A stretch of DNA of 64,000 nt, from contig NZ_CP108494.1 in assembly GCF_041435435.1 (NCBI RefSeq), forward strand, positions 4,932,501 to 4,996,500, given 5' to 3'. This document shows, one piece after another, positions 1-8,080 of the stretch. A program made the translations under genes and the position numbers. The notes under the pieces are model-generated. The model was not told the DNA's origin. It saw only the letters and a list, made by a program, of their open reading frames with translations, and made no database searches. Source of the DNA: Streptomyces sp. NBC_01241. Its GTDB lineage: Bacteria > Actinomycetota > Actinomycetes > Streptomycetales > Streptomycetaceae. The stretch's first letter is position 1. Each line of letters opens with the position of its first letter.

Positions 1-366
1 GCGCACCGTATCCGCGAGGCCGACCTGGCCGCTCTCGACGAACACCTCACCCGGATGCGCGAAGTCCGGCCCCCTGCCGACCGGGATGCGCGTCGCGCCT
101 TTATGTACCACGACTCGCTCTTCCATGCCCGGATCGCCGAGGTGTGCGGCAGCGCTCTGATGCGCGAGATGCTCGACCGGCTCCACGCGCACGCCCACCT
201 GTACCGGCTGCACTTCCGCGACGACATGGTCGCCGAAACCTGTCGGGAGCACGCACGGATTCTGGAAGCGCTGAGCGAACACGACGCCGAAGTGGCCGAG
301 TCGGCGATGCGCAGCCACATCCGTCGCTCCCGTGAGCGACTGGCCGGCACCCTCGGCGACGAGTAG
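1..366 (+). CDS. GntR/FadR-family regulator, C-terminal part (5' end outside window)
   Basis: The frame is open from base 1 to a TAG at 364-366, so only about 121 C-terminal residues are present. The helical sequence, with FHARIAEVCGSALM followed by a C-terminal REHARILEAL and an SHI segment, is typical of the FCD ligand-binding domain of FadR-type GntR regulators, where the spaced His and Asp residues hold a metal or carboxylate ligand. The DNA-binding winged helix must lie upstream. The next gene is convergent, so its targets cannot be read from here. Family assignment is good; the ligand is unknown. Confidence 0.8.
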   Translation, partial: AHRIREADLAALDEHLTRMREVRPPADRDARRAFMYHDSLFHARIAEVCGSALMREMLDRLHAHAHLYRLHFRDDMVAETCREHARILEALSEHDAEVAESAMRSHIRRSRERLAGTLGDE

Positions 367-472
367 CCGGTCGGTCGGCCGGCTGCCCCGCTGTCCTCCC
401 GGGCCGGCTGAGGTGGCGGGGGACGGCGGTGCCCCCGCCGCGCCGCGTGATCAGCCGGATGCGGCTGGGGCA

Positions 473-1456
473 CTAGCTCCGGCCGGCCCGGAACGTCCGC
501 CGGTACATCGTCGGTGACACCCCCAGCGCCGCCTGGAGATGCTGCCGCAGCGAGGTGGGTGTCCCGAAGCCCGCGTCCCGTGCCACCTGGTCGATCGACA
601 GGTCCGTCGACTCCAGCAGCTGCCGGGCCCGTTCGACCCGCTGCCGGGTCAGCCACTGGACGGGACTGACCCCGACCTCCTCCCGGAAGCGGCGGGTGAA
701 CGTCCGTACGCTCATCGACTCCTGCTGCGCCATGTCGCGCAGCAGGATCGGTCGCTCCAGCCGCCCGAGCGCCCAGGCGCGCGCGGTGGTGGTGGCCGCG
801 AACTGCGTCTCGGGCACCGGTCGTTGGATGTACTGCGCCTGCCCGCCGTCCCGGTGTGGCGGTACGACCGTGCGGCGGGCGACGTCGTTGGCGACGGCGG
901 TGCCGTGGTCGCGGCGCACGATGTGCAGGCAGAGGTCGATTCCGGCGGCTACTCCGGCGGAGGTCAGGACATCGCCGTCGTCGATGAACAGGACGTCCGG
1001 GTCGACGCGGACCTTGGGGAAGAGCCGCTGGAAATGGTCGGCGGAGGACCAGTGCGTGGTGGCGGGCCGCCCGTCGAGATATCCGGCCGCGGCCAGCACG
1101 TAACTGCCCGTGCAGATGGAGACCATCCGGGTGCCCGGCCTGATGTGCGCGAACGCGGCGGCGAGTTCGTCGGTGAGCCTGCCCTCCGCGTAGACGGGGC
1201 CGAGTTCGTAACTGGCGGGGATCACGACCGTGTCGGCGGTGGCCAGGGCCTCCGGGCCGTGTTCCACGGTGATCGTGAAGTCCGCGTCGGTGCGGACCGG
1301 GCCCGGCGGGCGGACGGAACAGGTCACGACTTCATAGAGATTGCGGCCCTTGGTGCGCGGATCCGAACCGAGCGAACGGCCGAATATCCTTTGGGGGATG
1401 CCTAGTTCGAAGGGGAGCAGCCCGTCGAGGGCCAGGACTGCGATGCGGTGCGGCAC
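473..1456 (-). CDS. GlxA-family transcriptional regulator (DJ-1/PfpI plus AraC HTH)
   Basis: The 327-residue protein starts at GTG 1456 behind an AAGGGG ribosome site about 6 bases upstream. Residues 1-190 are a DJ-1/PfpI-like domain with the nucleophile-elbow sequence SICTGSYVLAAAG and the following TTHW. Residues 215-325 hold two AraC-type helix-turn-helix units (LLRDMAQQESMSVRTFTRRF, then IDQVARDAGFGTPTSLRQH). This is the usual GlxA/FtrA architecture and length. The gene is divergent from an MFS exporter with a palindrome between them, so it probably controls the exporter or itself. The frame stays open far upstream, but nothing there resembles the family. Confidence 0.9.
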   Translation of the reverse strand: MPHRIAVLALDGLLPFELGIPQRIFGRSLGSDPRTKGRNLYEVVTCSVRPPGPVRTDADFTITVEHGPEALATADTVVIPASYELGPVYAEGRLTDELAAAFAHIRPGTRMVSICTGSYVLAAAGYLDGRPATTHWSSADHFQRLFPKVRVDPDVLFIDDGDVLTSAGVAAGIDLCLHIVRRDHGTAVANDVARRTVVPPHRDGGQAQYIQRPVPETQFAATTTARAWALGRLERPILLRDMAQQESMSVRTFTRRFREEVGVSPVQWLTRQRVERARQLLESTDLSIDQVARDAGFGTPTSLRQHLQAALGVSPTMYRRTFRAGRS

Positions 1457-1477
1457 GGGCGGACCCCTTTCATCCCT

Positions 1478-1498
1478 AGCTGGTATAGACCTCCAGCT
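1478..1498. promoter_or_regulatory. Palindrome in the divergent GlxA/MFS promoter
   Basis: AGCTGG-N9-CCAGCT lies 22 bp upstream of the regulator start and about 90 bp upstream of the MFS start. It is a candidate operator for the GlxA-type regulator; this is inference from position and symmetry only. Confidence 0.45.
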
Positions 1499-1589
1499 GA
1501 TACATGTCACTGCCGTGAAGGAAAAGTCAGCGGAGTATCCGCGCATTCCCGCCACGGAGCGCGCGGGCATACCGTCCCCGTCGCCCCGT

Positions 1590-2888
1590 ATGTCGGATTC
1601 GACCCCTATCCCTGGCCGCGGCCAGGCCCAGGGCCCGGTTCCGGGTCCAATTCCAGGCCCGGGCCCGGATCCGGAGCTGATCGGCCGCGGCCGGCCGGCC
1701 GAGCTCTGGAACCGTAACTTCCGGCTCTTCTTCGTCGCCCGTACCGCCGCGCTCTTCGGTGACGGCATGATCCCGGTGGCGCTCACCGCGGGCCTGCTGG
1801 GGGCGGGCCGGCCGCACTCGTCGGTCGGGTTCGCGCTCGCGGCCTGGATGGGACCGCTGGCCCTCTTCGTGCTCTTCGGCGGCGTACTGGCGGACCGGTT
1901 CACCCCCCGCCGGATGATGATCATCGCCGATGCGCTGCGGCTGGTCGGGGCCTCGGTGCTGGCGGTCTCCTTCGCCACCGGCAACCCGCCGCTGTGGGCG
2001 GTGTACACGCTCAGCGCGGTGGCCGGTGTGGGCGCCGCGCTCTTCCAGCCGGGCGTCGCGTCGACCGTGCCACGGGTCGCCTCGGACGTGCAGCGCGCCA
2101 ACGCGGTGCTCCGGGTCTCCGAGGCGCTGATGACCATGGCGGGCCCGGCCTTCGCGGGCATGCTCGTCGGATTCGCCAGCGCCGGGGCGGTCTACGCGGC
2201 GAACGCGTCGACGTTCCTGGTCTCCGGCCTGTGCCTGTTCCTGCTGCGGCTGGCCCCGCCCCCGGCGGACGAGGCTCGGCACGGCACCTTCGTCGCCGAA
2301 CTGGTCGACGGGTGGCGGGAGTTCCGGGCCCGGAGCTGGCTGTGGGGGGTGATCGCGATCTGGACGGTGTACGGCTTCGCGGTGCTCGGCCCGATGCTGC
2401 CGCTCACCGCGGTCGAGGTCACCGAGGCGCACGGCTCGGGGACGTACGGCGTGATGATGGCGGTGAACGGCGCGGGCAGCGTGGTCGGCGGGCTGCTCGC
2501 CCTGCGCCTGAGACCGCGCCGCCCGCTCGCGGCGGGGGCTGTGGCGCTGACCGCGGTCTGTGTGAACCTGGTGGTGCTGGGCCTCGGAATGCCGGTGTCC
2601 GCGCTCGGGGCGGGGCAGTTCGTGGCGGGAGCGGCGTTCGCGTTCTGGCTGGTGATGTGGTCGACGACGGTGCAAACTCACGTGCCGCCGCAGGCGCTGA
2701 ACCGGCTGCACGCGTACGACGTGGCGGGCTCGCTGCTGATGCTGGCGGCGGGCCGGGCGCTGGCCGGACCGGTCGCGGACCGGGTGGGCGCACCGGAGGT
2801 GCTGCTGGCCGGAGCGGTGATCAACATGGTGGTGGTGGCGGCACTGCTGGCGGCCCGGCCGATCCGGCGGCTGGAGCGGATCGGATGA
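1590..2888 (+). CDS. MFS transporter, MFS_3/EntS-like exporter
   Basis: The 432-residue protein has a Pro/Gly-rich N-terminal tail followed by about twelve hydrophobic segments, starting at ELWNRNFRLFFVARTAALFG. The loop after the second helix reads GGVLADRFTPRRMM, the MFS motif-A position (G-x-x-x-D-R). Its closest style is the EntS/MdtH-like drug or siderophore exporter branch. ATG 1590 was chosen because it opens the family-like part; no strong ribosome site precedes it and an in-frame GTG at 1515 is possible. It is divergent from the GlxA regulator and overlaps the next gene by ATGA, so the two are co-translated. The substrate cannot be inferred. Confidence 0.8.
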   Translation: MSDSTPIPGRGQAQGPVPGPIPGPGPDPELIGRGRPAELWNRNFRLFFVARTAALFGDGMIPVALTAGLLGAGRPHSSVGFALAAWMGPLALFVLFGGVLADRFTPRRMMIIADALRLVGASVLAVSFATGNPPLWAVYTLSAVAGVGAALFQPGVASTVPRVASDVQRANAVLRVSEALMTMAGPAFAGMLVGFASAGAVYAANASTFLVSGLCLFLLRLAPPPADEARHGTFVAELVDGWREFRARSWLWGVIAIWTVYGFAVLGPMLPLTAVEVTEAHGSGTYGVMMAVNGAGSVVGGLLALRLRPRRPLAAGAVALTAVCVNLVVLGLGMPVSALGAGQFVAGAAFAFWLVMWSTTVQTHVPPQALNRLHAYDVAGSLLMLAAGRALAGPVADRVGAPEVLLAGAVINMVVVAALLAARPIRRLERIG

Positions 2889-3331
2889 CCGCGGGAGGGC
2901 CGCAGGCGGTCGTTCCCCGGGCGGCGCCGACGGCTCTGCGGGCCCGCGCGGTCGCGGCCGGGGCCGCGGCGCTGACCGTCGCCGCCGGGTTCGGGGTCAG
3001 GGCGGTCGCGGACGGTCCCGTCGCCAAATACGCCGGGGACGCGCTCTACACCGTGCTGATCTGCGCCCTGGCCACCGTGATCGCCCCGCGTGCGCGGCCG
3101 GCCGTCACGGCCGGGGCGGCGCTCGCGTTCAGCTGGGTGGTCGAGCTGCTGCAACTGACCGGGGTGCCTGCGGAACTCTCCCGGCACAGCGCGGTGGCGC
3201 GGCTGGTGCTCGGCTCGTCCTTCAACGCACCCGACCTGTGCTGGTACGCGGTGGGGGCGGGGTGCGCCTGGGCCGTGGCGGCCCTGGCTACTTGCTCCGG
3301 GAGCGCTCCTCGGACCGCTGCATCTCGATGA
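2885..3331 (+). CDS. DUF2809 family membrane protein
   Basis: This 148-residue protein starts at the ATG that overlaps the MFS stop codon (ATGA). It has about four hydrophobic helices and the sequence KYAGDALYTVLIC near residue 50, with SWVVELLQLTGVP and APDLCWYAVGAG later, the pattern of the DUF2809 family. No function is established. The last 44 bases overlap the 3' end of the convergent gene at 3288-3617, so the two transcripts must collide or be antisense to each other. Confidence 0.75.
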   Translation: MTAGGPQAVVPRAAPTALRARAVAAGAAALTVAAGFGVRAVADGPVAKYAGDALYTVLICALATVIAPRARPAVTAGAALAFSWVVELLQLTGVPAELSRHSAVARLVLGSSFNAPDLCWYAVGAGCAWAVAALATCSGSAPRTAASR

Positions 3332-3617
3332 CCTGGAAGACATGGGCGCTCGTCTGCCTGCGCACACTGCCGCAGACGAGCAGCGCCGCACCGCACACGG
3401 ACAAGGGCGCGGAGATCCCCAGAATGGCCAGTTGCTTCGGCCACTCAGTGATCATCTCGCAGTCGTTCGTGACCCGGTAGCAGTACGCGTCCTGCTGTTC
3501 GACCAGCAGGAAGCCCAGCCAGATCCACAGCGCGCAGGCGACGATCAGAAGCACGGCACCCCAGCCCTGCATCAGCGCGGAGCGGTGGTGGAACTGCTGG
3601 CGTGCTACCCACTGCAT
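3288..3617 (-). CDS. Hypothetical two-helix membrane protein
   Basis: The 109-residue protein starts at ATG 3617 with GGGGGA just upstream. It has two clear membrane segments (roughly residues 20-40, LLIVACALWIWLGFLLV, and 68-86, LAILGISAPLSVCGAALLVC) and a charged C-terminal tail. The loop between the helices contains two Cys (CYRVTNDC), which would face the outside if both ends are cytosolic. No family was recognised. It is divergent from the MFS gene at 3792. Confidence 0.65.
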   Translation of the reverse strand: MQWVARQQFHHRSALMQGWGAVLLIVACALWIWLGFLLVEQQDAYCYRVTNDCEMITEWPKQLAILGISAPLSVCGAALLVCGSVRRQTSAHVFQVIEMQRSEERSRSK

Positions 3618-3791
3618 GAGGTCCCCCGGTTCGGTACGTGGCGAAGGTTTCTGCGCGCGACGGCGGTGCGGTGTACGGACGCCGGGCGACAGGTGATCGT
3701 ACGCGCAGTGTCGGGGCCGCTCGCGGCGTGTGGCCCGATCCCTGCGAAGGGTGGCTCTCCGGCCACTCGTGAACAGCCGTGCCGCGACCCG

Positions 3792-5135
3792 ATGCTGAGT
3801 GACGTGACCCAGACAACCGAAAGCGCCGCCCGGGACGACGACCGGCAGGCCACCCCCGCAGCACCCGGCCGGCGCTCCCGCCGGCGCGTTCACCGTGCCT
3901 GGATCGTCGCCGTCGTCACCTTCGTGACGATCATCGGCGGCGCCGCCTTCAACTCGCTGCCCGGCCTCCTCATCGACCCGCTCCACACGGAGTTCGGCTG
4001 GTCGCGCGGGGAGATCGGATTCGCCGTCTCCATCGACATGGCGCTGTACGGGCTCACCGCACCGTTCGCCGCCGCGCTGATGGACCGCTTCGGCATCCGC
4101 CGGGTCGTCGTCGCCGCGCTGAGCGTGGTGGCGGCCGGGGCGCTGGCCAGCATCTGGATGACGGCCTCCTGGCAGCTGATGCTCTATTGGGGGCTGCTCG
4201 TCGGCCTCGGCACCGGGTCCATGGCGCTGGCCTTCTCCGCCACGGTCACCAACCGCTGGTTCGTGGCCCGGCGCGGCCTGGTCACCGGCATCCTCACCGC
4301 GGCGGGCGCCTCCGGCCAACTGGTGTTCCTGCCGCTGTGCGCGTGGATCGTCGCGGAACACGGCTGGCGCCCGGCCTCGGTGACCGTCGCGCTCGCCGCC
4401 CTGGCCGTCGTCCCGTTCGTCTGGTTCCTGCTGCACGACCACCCGGCCGACGTGGGCCTCGCCCCGTACGGCGGCAGCTACGTGGAGAAGCCCGCGCCCG
4501 CTCGCGGGGCGGCGCGGCGGGCCCTGCGCGTACTGACCGACGCGGCGCGCACGGGACCGTTCTGGCTGCTGGCCGGTACGTTCGCGATCTGCGGGGCCTC
4601 GACCAACGGCCTGATCCGTACGCACTTCGTGCCGTCGGCCCACGACCACCACATGCCCATCACCACCGCGGCCTCGCTGCTCGCCGTCATCGGGGTCTTC
4701 GACGTCATCGGCACGGTCTTCTCCGGCTGGCTCACCGACCGCTTCGACGCCCGCCGGCTCCTCGCCGTCTACTACGCGCTGCGCGGCGCCTCGCTGCTGT
4801 TCCTGCCGATGCTGATGGCGCCGACGGTCCATCCGCCGATGGTGTTCTTCATCGTCTTCTACGGCCTGGACTGGGTCGCCACGGTCCCGCCGACGCTGGC
4901 GCTGTGCCGCGAGCAGTACGGCGAGGACAGCGCCATCGTCTTCGGCTGGGTCCTCGCCTCCCACCAGGTGGGCGCGGCGCTGGTGGCGTTCCTGGGCGGT
5001 GTGGCGCGTGACGTGTTCGGCTCGTACGACGTGGTCTGGTACGCGTCCGGGGCGCTGTGCGCGCTGGCGGCACTCATGGCGCTGGTGATCCGGCGGGTCC
5101 GAGAGCCTTCGGGCGCCGCCGCGGGACTCGGCTGA
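3792..5135 (+). CDS. MFS transporter, OxlT/monocarboxylate-carrier-like
   Basis: The 447-residue protein has a charged 35-residue N-terminus and twelve hydrophobic segments. AALMDRFGIRRVVV fits motif A, and GWSRGEIGFAVSI with GTGSMALAFSATVTNRWFVARRG resembles the oxalate:formate/monocarboxylate branch of MFS carriers. Start ATG 3792 gives the expected length. It stands alone between a divergent small membrane protein and a convergent flavin reductase. It may import an organic acid; the substrate is unproven. Confidence 0.8.
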   Translation: MLSDVTQTTESAARDDDRQATPAAPGRRSRRRVHRAWIVAVVTFVTIIGGAAFNSLPGLLIDPLHTEFGWSRGEIGFAVSIDMALYGLTAPFAAALMDRFGIRRVVVAALSVVAAGALASIWMTASWQLMLYWGLLVGLGTGSMALAFSATVTNRWFVARRGLVTGILTAAGASGQLVFLPLCAWIVAEHGWRPASVTVALAALAVVPFVWFLLHDHPADVGLAPYGGSYVEKPAPARGAARRALRVLTDAARTGPFWLLAGTFAICGASTNGLIRTHFVPSAHDHHMPITTAASLLAVIGVFDVIGTVFSGWLTDRFDARRLLAVYYALRGASLLFLPMLMAPTVHPPMVFFIVFYGLDWVATVPPTLALCREQYGEDSAIVFGWVLASHQVGAALVAFLGGVARDVFGSYDVVWYASGALCALAALMALVIRRVREPSGAAAGLG

Positions 5136-5194
5136 CAGTGCCGACCGGTCTCAGGCGGAGAGGTGCTCGGCGACCGTCAGGGCACGGTGAACGT

Positions 5195-5836
5195 TCACCC
5201 GCCGAGCGGCCCGAACTGCCCGAACACCCCCCGGTGGAACAGCAGCGGACCGTCCCCGTCCGCCGCCCCCAGTGCCTCCACCCGGCCCACCACGATCAGA
5301 TGGTCGCCCCCGGTGTGGACGGCCTGGACGCGGCAGTCGATCCAGGCCGGTACGGAGTCCAGCAGCGGCGATCCGGTTGCGGGAGCCGCCTCGTACGCCA
5401 CCCCTGCGAACTTGTCGGCCCCGCTCACCGCGAAGCTCCGGCACAGCGCACCCTGGTCCGCGCCCAGGATGTTGACGCAGAAGGCCCCGGCACGAGCGAT
5501 GCGCGGCCAGGTCGTCGACGTACGGGCGACCATGAAGGTGACCAGCGGCGGGTCGAGCGAGAGCGACGCGAACGACTGGCAGGCGAAGCCCGCAGGTCCC
5601 TGCGCGTCGTCCGGGTCGTGTGCGGTGACGATGGTGACCCCGCTCGCGAAGTGCCCCAGTACGCGGCGGAATTCGGCCGGGTCGACCGGCAGCCGCTCGC
5701 CGTCGGCGACGGCCCGAAGATCCGGGCGCGGCAGTGGGTCGACTGGCGCCGTCCCTGCGGTGGTGGCGGCGCCGACGGACCTGAGGTACCGGACGGCGGT
5801 GGCGGCCATGCCTGCGTGTCCCATCACGCCTTCCAT
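5195..5836 (-). CDS. Flavin reductase family protein (FMN-binding split barrel)
   Basis: The 213-residue protein carries the flavin_Reduct fold from about residue 52: FRRVLGHFASGVTIVTA, then FACQSFASLSLDPPLVTFMVA and FCVNILG, the FMN-binding strands of HpaC/HsaB-type reductases that supply reduced flavin to a partner monooxygenase. ATG 5836 lies only 5 bases from a 15-bp palindrome shared with the acyl-CoA genes further on, so transcription is probably leaderless and controlled by the same repressor. The partner oxygenase is not adjacent. The N-terminal 50 residues are longer than usual. Confidence 0.85.
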   Translation of the reverse strand: MEGVMGHAGMAATAVRYLRSVGAATTAGTAPVDPLPRPDLRAVADGERLPVDPAEFRRVLGHFASGVTIVTAHDPDDAQGPAGFACQSFASLSLDPPLVTFMVARTSTTWPRIARAGAFCVNILGADQGALCRSFAVSGADKFAGVAYEAAPATGSPLLDSVPAWIDCRVQAVHTGGDHLIVVGRVEALGAADGDGPLLFHRGVFGQFGPLGG

Positions 5837-5841
5837 TGAAA

Positions 5842-5856
5842 CTGACGCAGTGTCAG
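5842..5856. promoter_or_regulatory. Operator-like palindrome 1 (CTGACGCAGTGTCAG)
   Basis: A perfect CTGAC-N5-GTCAG palindrome 5 bases upstream of the flavin reductase start. It belongs to a family of such sites across the window that is assigned by inference to the TetR regulator at 22122-22769. Confidence 0.75.
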
Positions 5857-5866
5857 ATCGGAAGGG

Positions 5867-6091
5867 TTGGGGCGAAGACGTTTGAAGTATCGCTGCTCGG
5901 GGCGGGGGACGTGGTCCTACGAGCCCGGTAATTCCACCACGTGGGAGCAGAGCGTGCGGCTCGACATCGAGGGCTGCTCCTTCGCCGGTGACTCCGACGG
6001 CCGGCGGATCAGCGGCACGTCGGACCGGCCCGAACTCGACCGGGAGTACGGCGATCCGGACTCACCGGGCTGGTACACGCTCAGCCGGTGA
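5867..6091 (+). pseudogene. C-terminal remnant of an unrecognised protein
   Basis: An open frame of about 70 codons reads as natural protein (for example TWEQSVRLDIEGCSFAGDSD, ending PGWYTLSR). It has only a TTG at 5867 as a possible start, no ribosome site, and a stop close upstream. The sequence looks like the tail of a longer Streptomyces protein of unknown function. Most likely it is a decayed fragment; a short real gene cannot be excluded. Confidence 0.35.
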
Positions 6092-6144
6092 CCGGCCCCC
6101 GAGCCCGCCCGAGCCGGTGCCGGGGTCGGGGCGGGCGTTGGCGG

Positions 6145-6354
6145 TCAGCTACCGGCGGCGTACGTCACGAAGTGCGCCCATGCGGCGGGGGCTACGGCGA
6201 ACCGGGGGCCCTGCGCGTTCTTCGAGTCGCGGACGTGGACGGTGCTGGGGGTGGTGGCGACCTCGACGCAGTCGTTGCCGCTGCTGCTGTCGCTGTAGCT
6301 GCTCTTGAGCCACTCCAGCGCGGTGCCTTCCCCCACTGAGGTCTTTCGGGTCAT
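6145..6354 (-). CDS. DUF397 domain protein
   Basis: The 69-residue protein is a single DUF397 domain: LEWLKSSYSDSSSGNDCVEVA, then VHVRDSKNAQGPRFAVAPAAWAHF. DUF397 proteins are small partners of Scr1/WhiJ-like regulators in actinomycetes. It starts in a 4-base ATGA overlap with the end of the upstream regulator gene, so the two are translationally coupled, the standard arrangement of this pair. Confidence 0.93.
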   Translation of the reverse strand: MTRKTSVGEGTALEWLKSSYSDSSSGNDCVEVATTPSTVHVRDSKNAQGPRFAVAPAAWAHFVTYAAGS

Positions 6355-7229
6355 GTCTCTCCCCGCACTTGCTCGATGAAGGCCAGCGACTCCCCTGGCG
6401 CGAGAGCCTGGGCCCGGATCATCCCATATCGCAGCTCGAGGATCCGAAGCTGTTTCGGGTCGGAGACCGGGCGACCGTTGAACGCGCCTTCTGAGCGTCC
6501 CACGGCTGTGCCGTCCCCGAACTTCAGCACCTCGATCCCGCCGTCCAGCCCAGGGTGGGTCTCACAGTTGAGGGGCATTACTTGTAGTGAGACGTTGCGC
6601 AACCGGCCCACCTCCAAGAGGCGTTCGAGCTGGCGGCGCCATTCCATTCTGCCCCCGATGGGGCGTCGCAGAGCCGCCTCTTCCTGAACGAAGCTGAGCG
6701 CCGGCGCGGGTGAGCGGTCGGAGATCGAGCGGCGGGCGATGCGTGCTGCCACACCTCGCTCCACCTCGTTCCGGGAGTACGCGGGCTGCCGCGTCTCCAA
6801 CAACACCCGGGCGTGCCCTTCCGTTTGCAGCAGGCCGTGAACGCCGTGGTTGGCATACACGGCGACCTCGACCGCCCGCGCCTCCATCCGCGCCAGATCC
6901 CGGATCTTCTTCGGGTACCGGACCTCCGCCACGTCCTTCTTCATTGCGGCGATCAGCCCGCCCGCGCCCAACACCTCGTCCGCCCTGTCCAGATACTCCT
7001 GGCGCGGAATCCGTTTCCCGGCCTCGACCTTGTAGACCTGGTCCTCCCCGTACCCGATCGCCACGCCGAACTCGACCGCCCGCATGCCGGCCGCCTCGCG
7101 TCGCAGTCTCAGCTGCCGCCCCACCGTGGCGACGACCGCCGCACCCGACTCGTCGTCCGGGTCGACGTCCCAACCGGGCTCGTCCGCCTCGCCCCCGGGC
7201 CGTTCCGTACCGTTTGTATCCACCCGCAT
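6351..7229 (-). CDS. Helix-turn-helix regulator, Scr1/DUF5753 (WhiJ-like) type
   Basis: The 292-residue protein has an XRE-like helix-turn-helix at about residues 30-90 (GRQLRLRREAAGMRAVEFGV, then GYGEDQVYKVEAGKR) and a DUF5753 domain after residue 110 (VHGLLQTEGHARVLL, LSFVQEEAALRRPIGG, FIEQV at the end). ATG 7229 was chosen because GGAGG sits 8 bases before it; a GTG at 7238 would overlap that site. With the DUF397 gene downstream and an ATP-binding protein gene divergent upstream, it forms the three-gene whiJ-type locus common in Streptomyces, linked elsewhere to development control. Confidence 0.9.
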   Translation of the reverse strand: MRVDTNGTERPGGEADEPGWDVDPDDESGAAVVATVGRQLRLRREAAGMRAVEFGVAIGYGEDQVYKVEAGKRIPRQEYLDRADEVLGAGGLIAAMKKDVAEVRYPKKIRDLARMEARAVEVAVYANHGVHGLLQTEGHARVLLETRQPAYSRNEVERGVAARIARRSISDRSPAPALSFVQEEAALRRPIGGRMEWRRQLERLLEVGRLRNVSLQVMPLNCETHPGLDGGIEVLKFGDGTAVGRSEGAFNGRPVSDPKQLRILELRYGMIRAQALAPGESLAFIEQVRGET

Positions 7230-7384
7230 CCGCGCCACCTCCGACGTGCCGTTACACCTTGACGCCCTCTACCCGCACGCCCCCTCTGGACAGCCCGGAC
7301 AGCTCCGGACAACCACCGGACGGTCACCGTACGCATCCAGTCGATCACTGATCAGCGTATGCCTGCCCGGCCACGCTGAGTGAC

Positions 7385-7825
7385 GTGAAACAAGAAATCA
7401 CCCTCCCTCAACCTCCCGCCCCCAGCCGCACGTTCACCGTGCTGCTCTCGCCCACCCGCCGGGGAGCCAGGCTGGCCCGGCTGCTCACCGCCGCGCATCT
7501 GGGCGAGTGGGGGATCCCGTCGGAGTCGGCTGTGCAGATTGTCGCGGAACTGGCCGCCAATGCCGTGGTGCACGGCCGCGTACCGGGCAGGGACTTCCGG
7601 CTCGACCTCACGATCCACGACGGCGGTGCGCTGCTGCGGATCGAGGTGAGCGACGCCCGTGGCGAATGCCTTCCGCCCGGTCCGGGCGGCACGGCCTTCC
7701 CGGATGGCGACTGCGAGTCCGGGCGCGGCCTGTTGATCGTCGAGGCGCTCGCGGACCGTTGGGGCGTCAGCCCCGGTCCTGTCCCCCGCAAGACCGTCTG
7801 GGTCGAGCTCGACCTCGTACTGTGA
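7385..7825 (+). CDS. Anti-sigma-factor-like ATP-binding protein (HATPase_c_2)
   Basis: The 146-residue protein starts at GTG 7385. It is a single GHKL ATPase fold: the N-box IVAELAANAVVHGRV, then LLRIEVSDARGE and a G-box around ESGRGLLIVEALADRWGV. This is the RsbW/SpoIIAB-like domain found in Streptomyces anti-sigma proteins. It is divergent from the DUF5753 regulator, its usual companion. Whether it binds a sigma factor or acts within the WhiJ-like module cannot be told from sequence. Confidence 0.85.
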   Translation: MKQEITLPQPPAPSRTFTVLLSPTRRGARLARLLTAAHLGEWGIPSESAVQIVAELAANAVVHGRVPGRDFRLDLTIHDGGALLRIEVSDARGECLPPGPGGTAFPDGDCESGRGLLIVEALADRWGVSPGPVPRKTVWVELDLVL

Positions 7826-7931
7826 CCGCCGCCACCGGGTCGCGGCTCCGCGCGACATCAAAAACCTTGAAGAACTCGGGAAATGAACCTTCTCAACCCC
7901 ACCCTGCCGCTCGTCACCCACATGGGTGAAA

Positions 7932-8072
7932 ATGGCCAACTTAGCTGGATATCAGGCTGATTGGCTGGCATATGCTCGCCGCGACGAACATCCCGAACAT
8001 CCCCCAGACATGCGACGGCCCCCGGCCGGGACTGGCATCCCGATCGAGGGCCTGACCAACGAGGAAGAGTGA
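7932..8072 (+). CDS. Small conserved-looking ORF, 46 residues
   Basis: ATG 7932 opens a 46-residue frame ending with TGA at 8072, just 8 bases before the next gene. It reads MANLAGYQADWLAYARR and continues with a His/Pro/Glu-rich stretch to GLTNEEE. A GGGTGA lies 5 bases before the ATG. Composition is protein-like and the tight spacing to the helix-turn-helix gene suggests an operon. No function is known. Confidence 0.5.
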   Translation: MANLAGYQADWLAYARRDEHPEHPPDMRRPPAGTGIPIEGLTNEEE

Positions 8073-8080
8073 CCTTCCCG

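Noticed and set aside
1457..2161. Upstream extension of the GlxA-type frame
   Set aside because: Low-complexity Arg/Ser/Pro composition opposite the MFS gene, and a good ribosome site marks the GTG at 1456.
3288..4964. A 558-codon - strand frame opposite the MFS gene
   Set aside because: Only the last 109 codons look like protein; the rest is the GC-biased mirror of the MFS gene.
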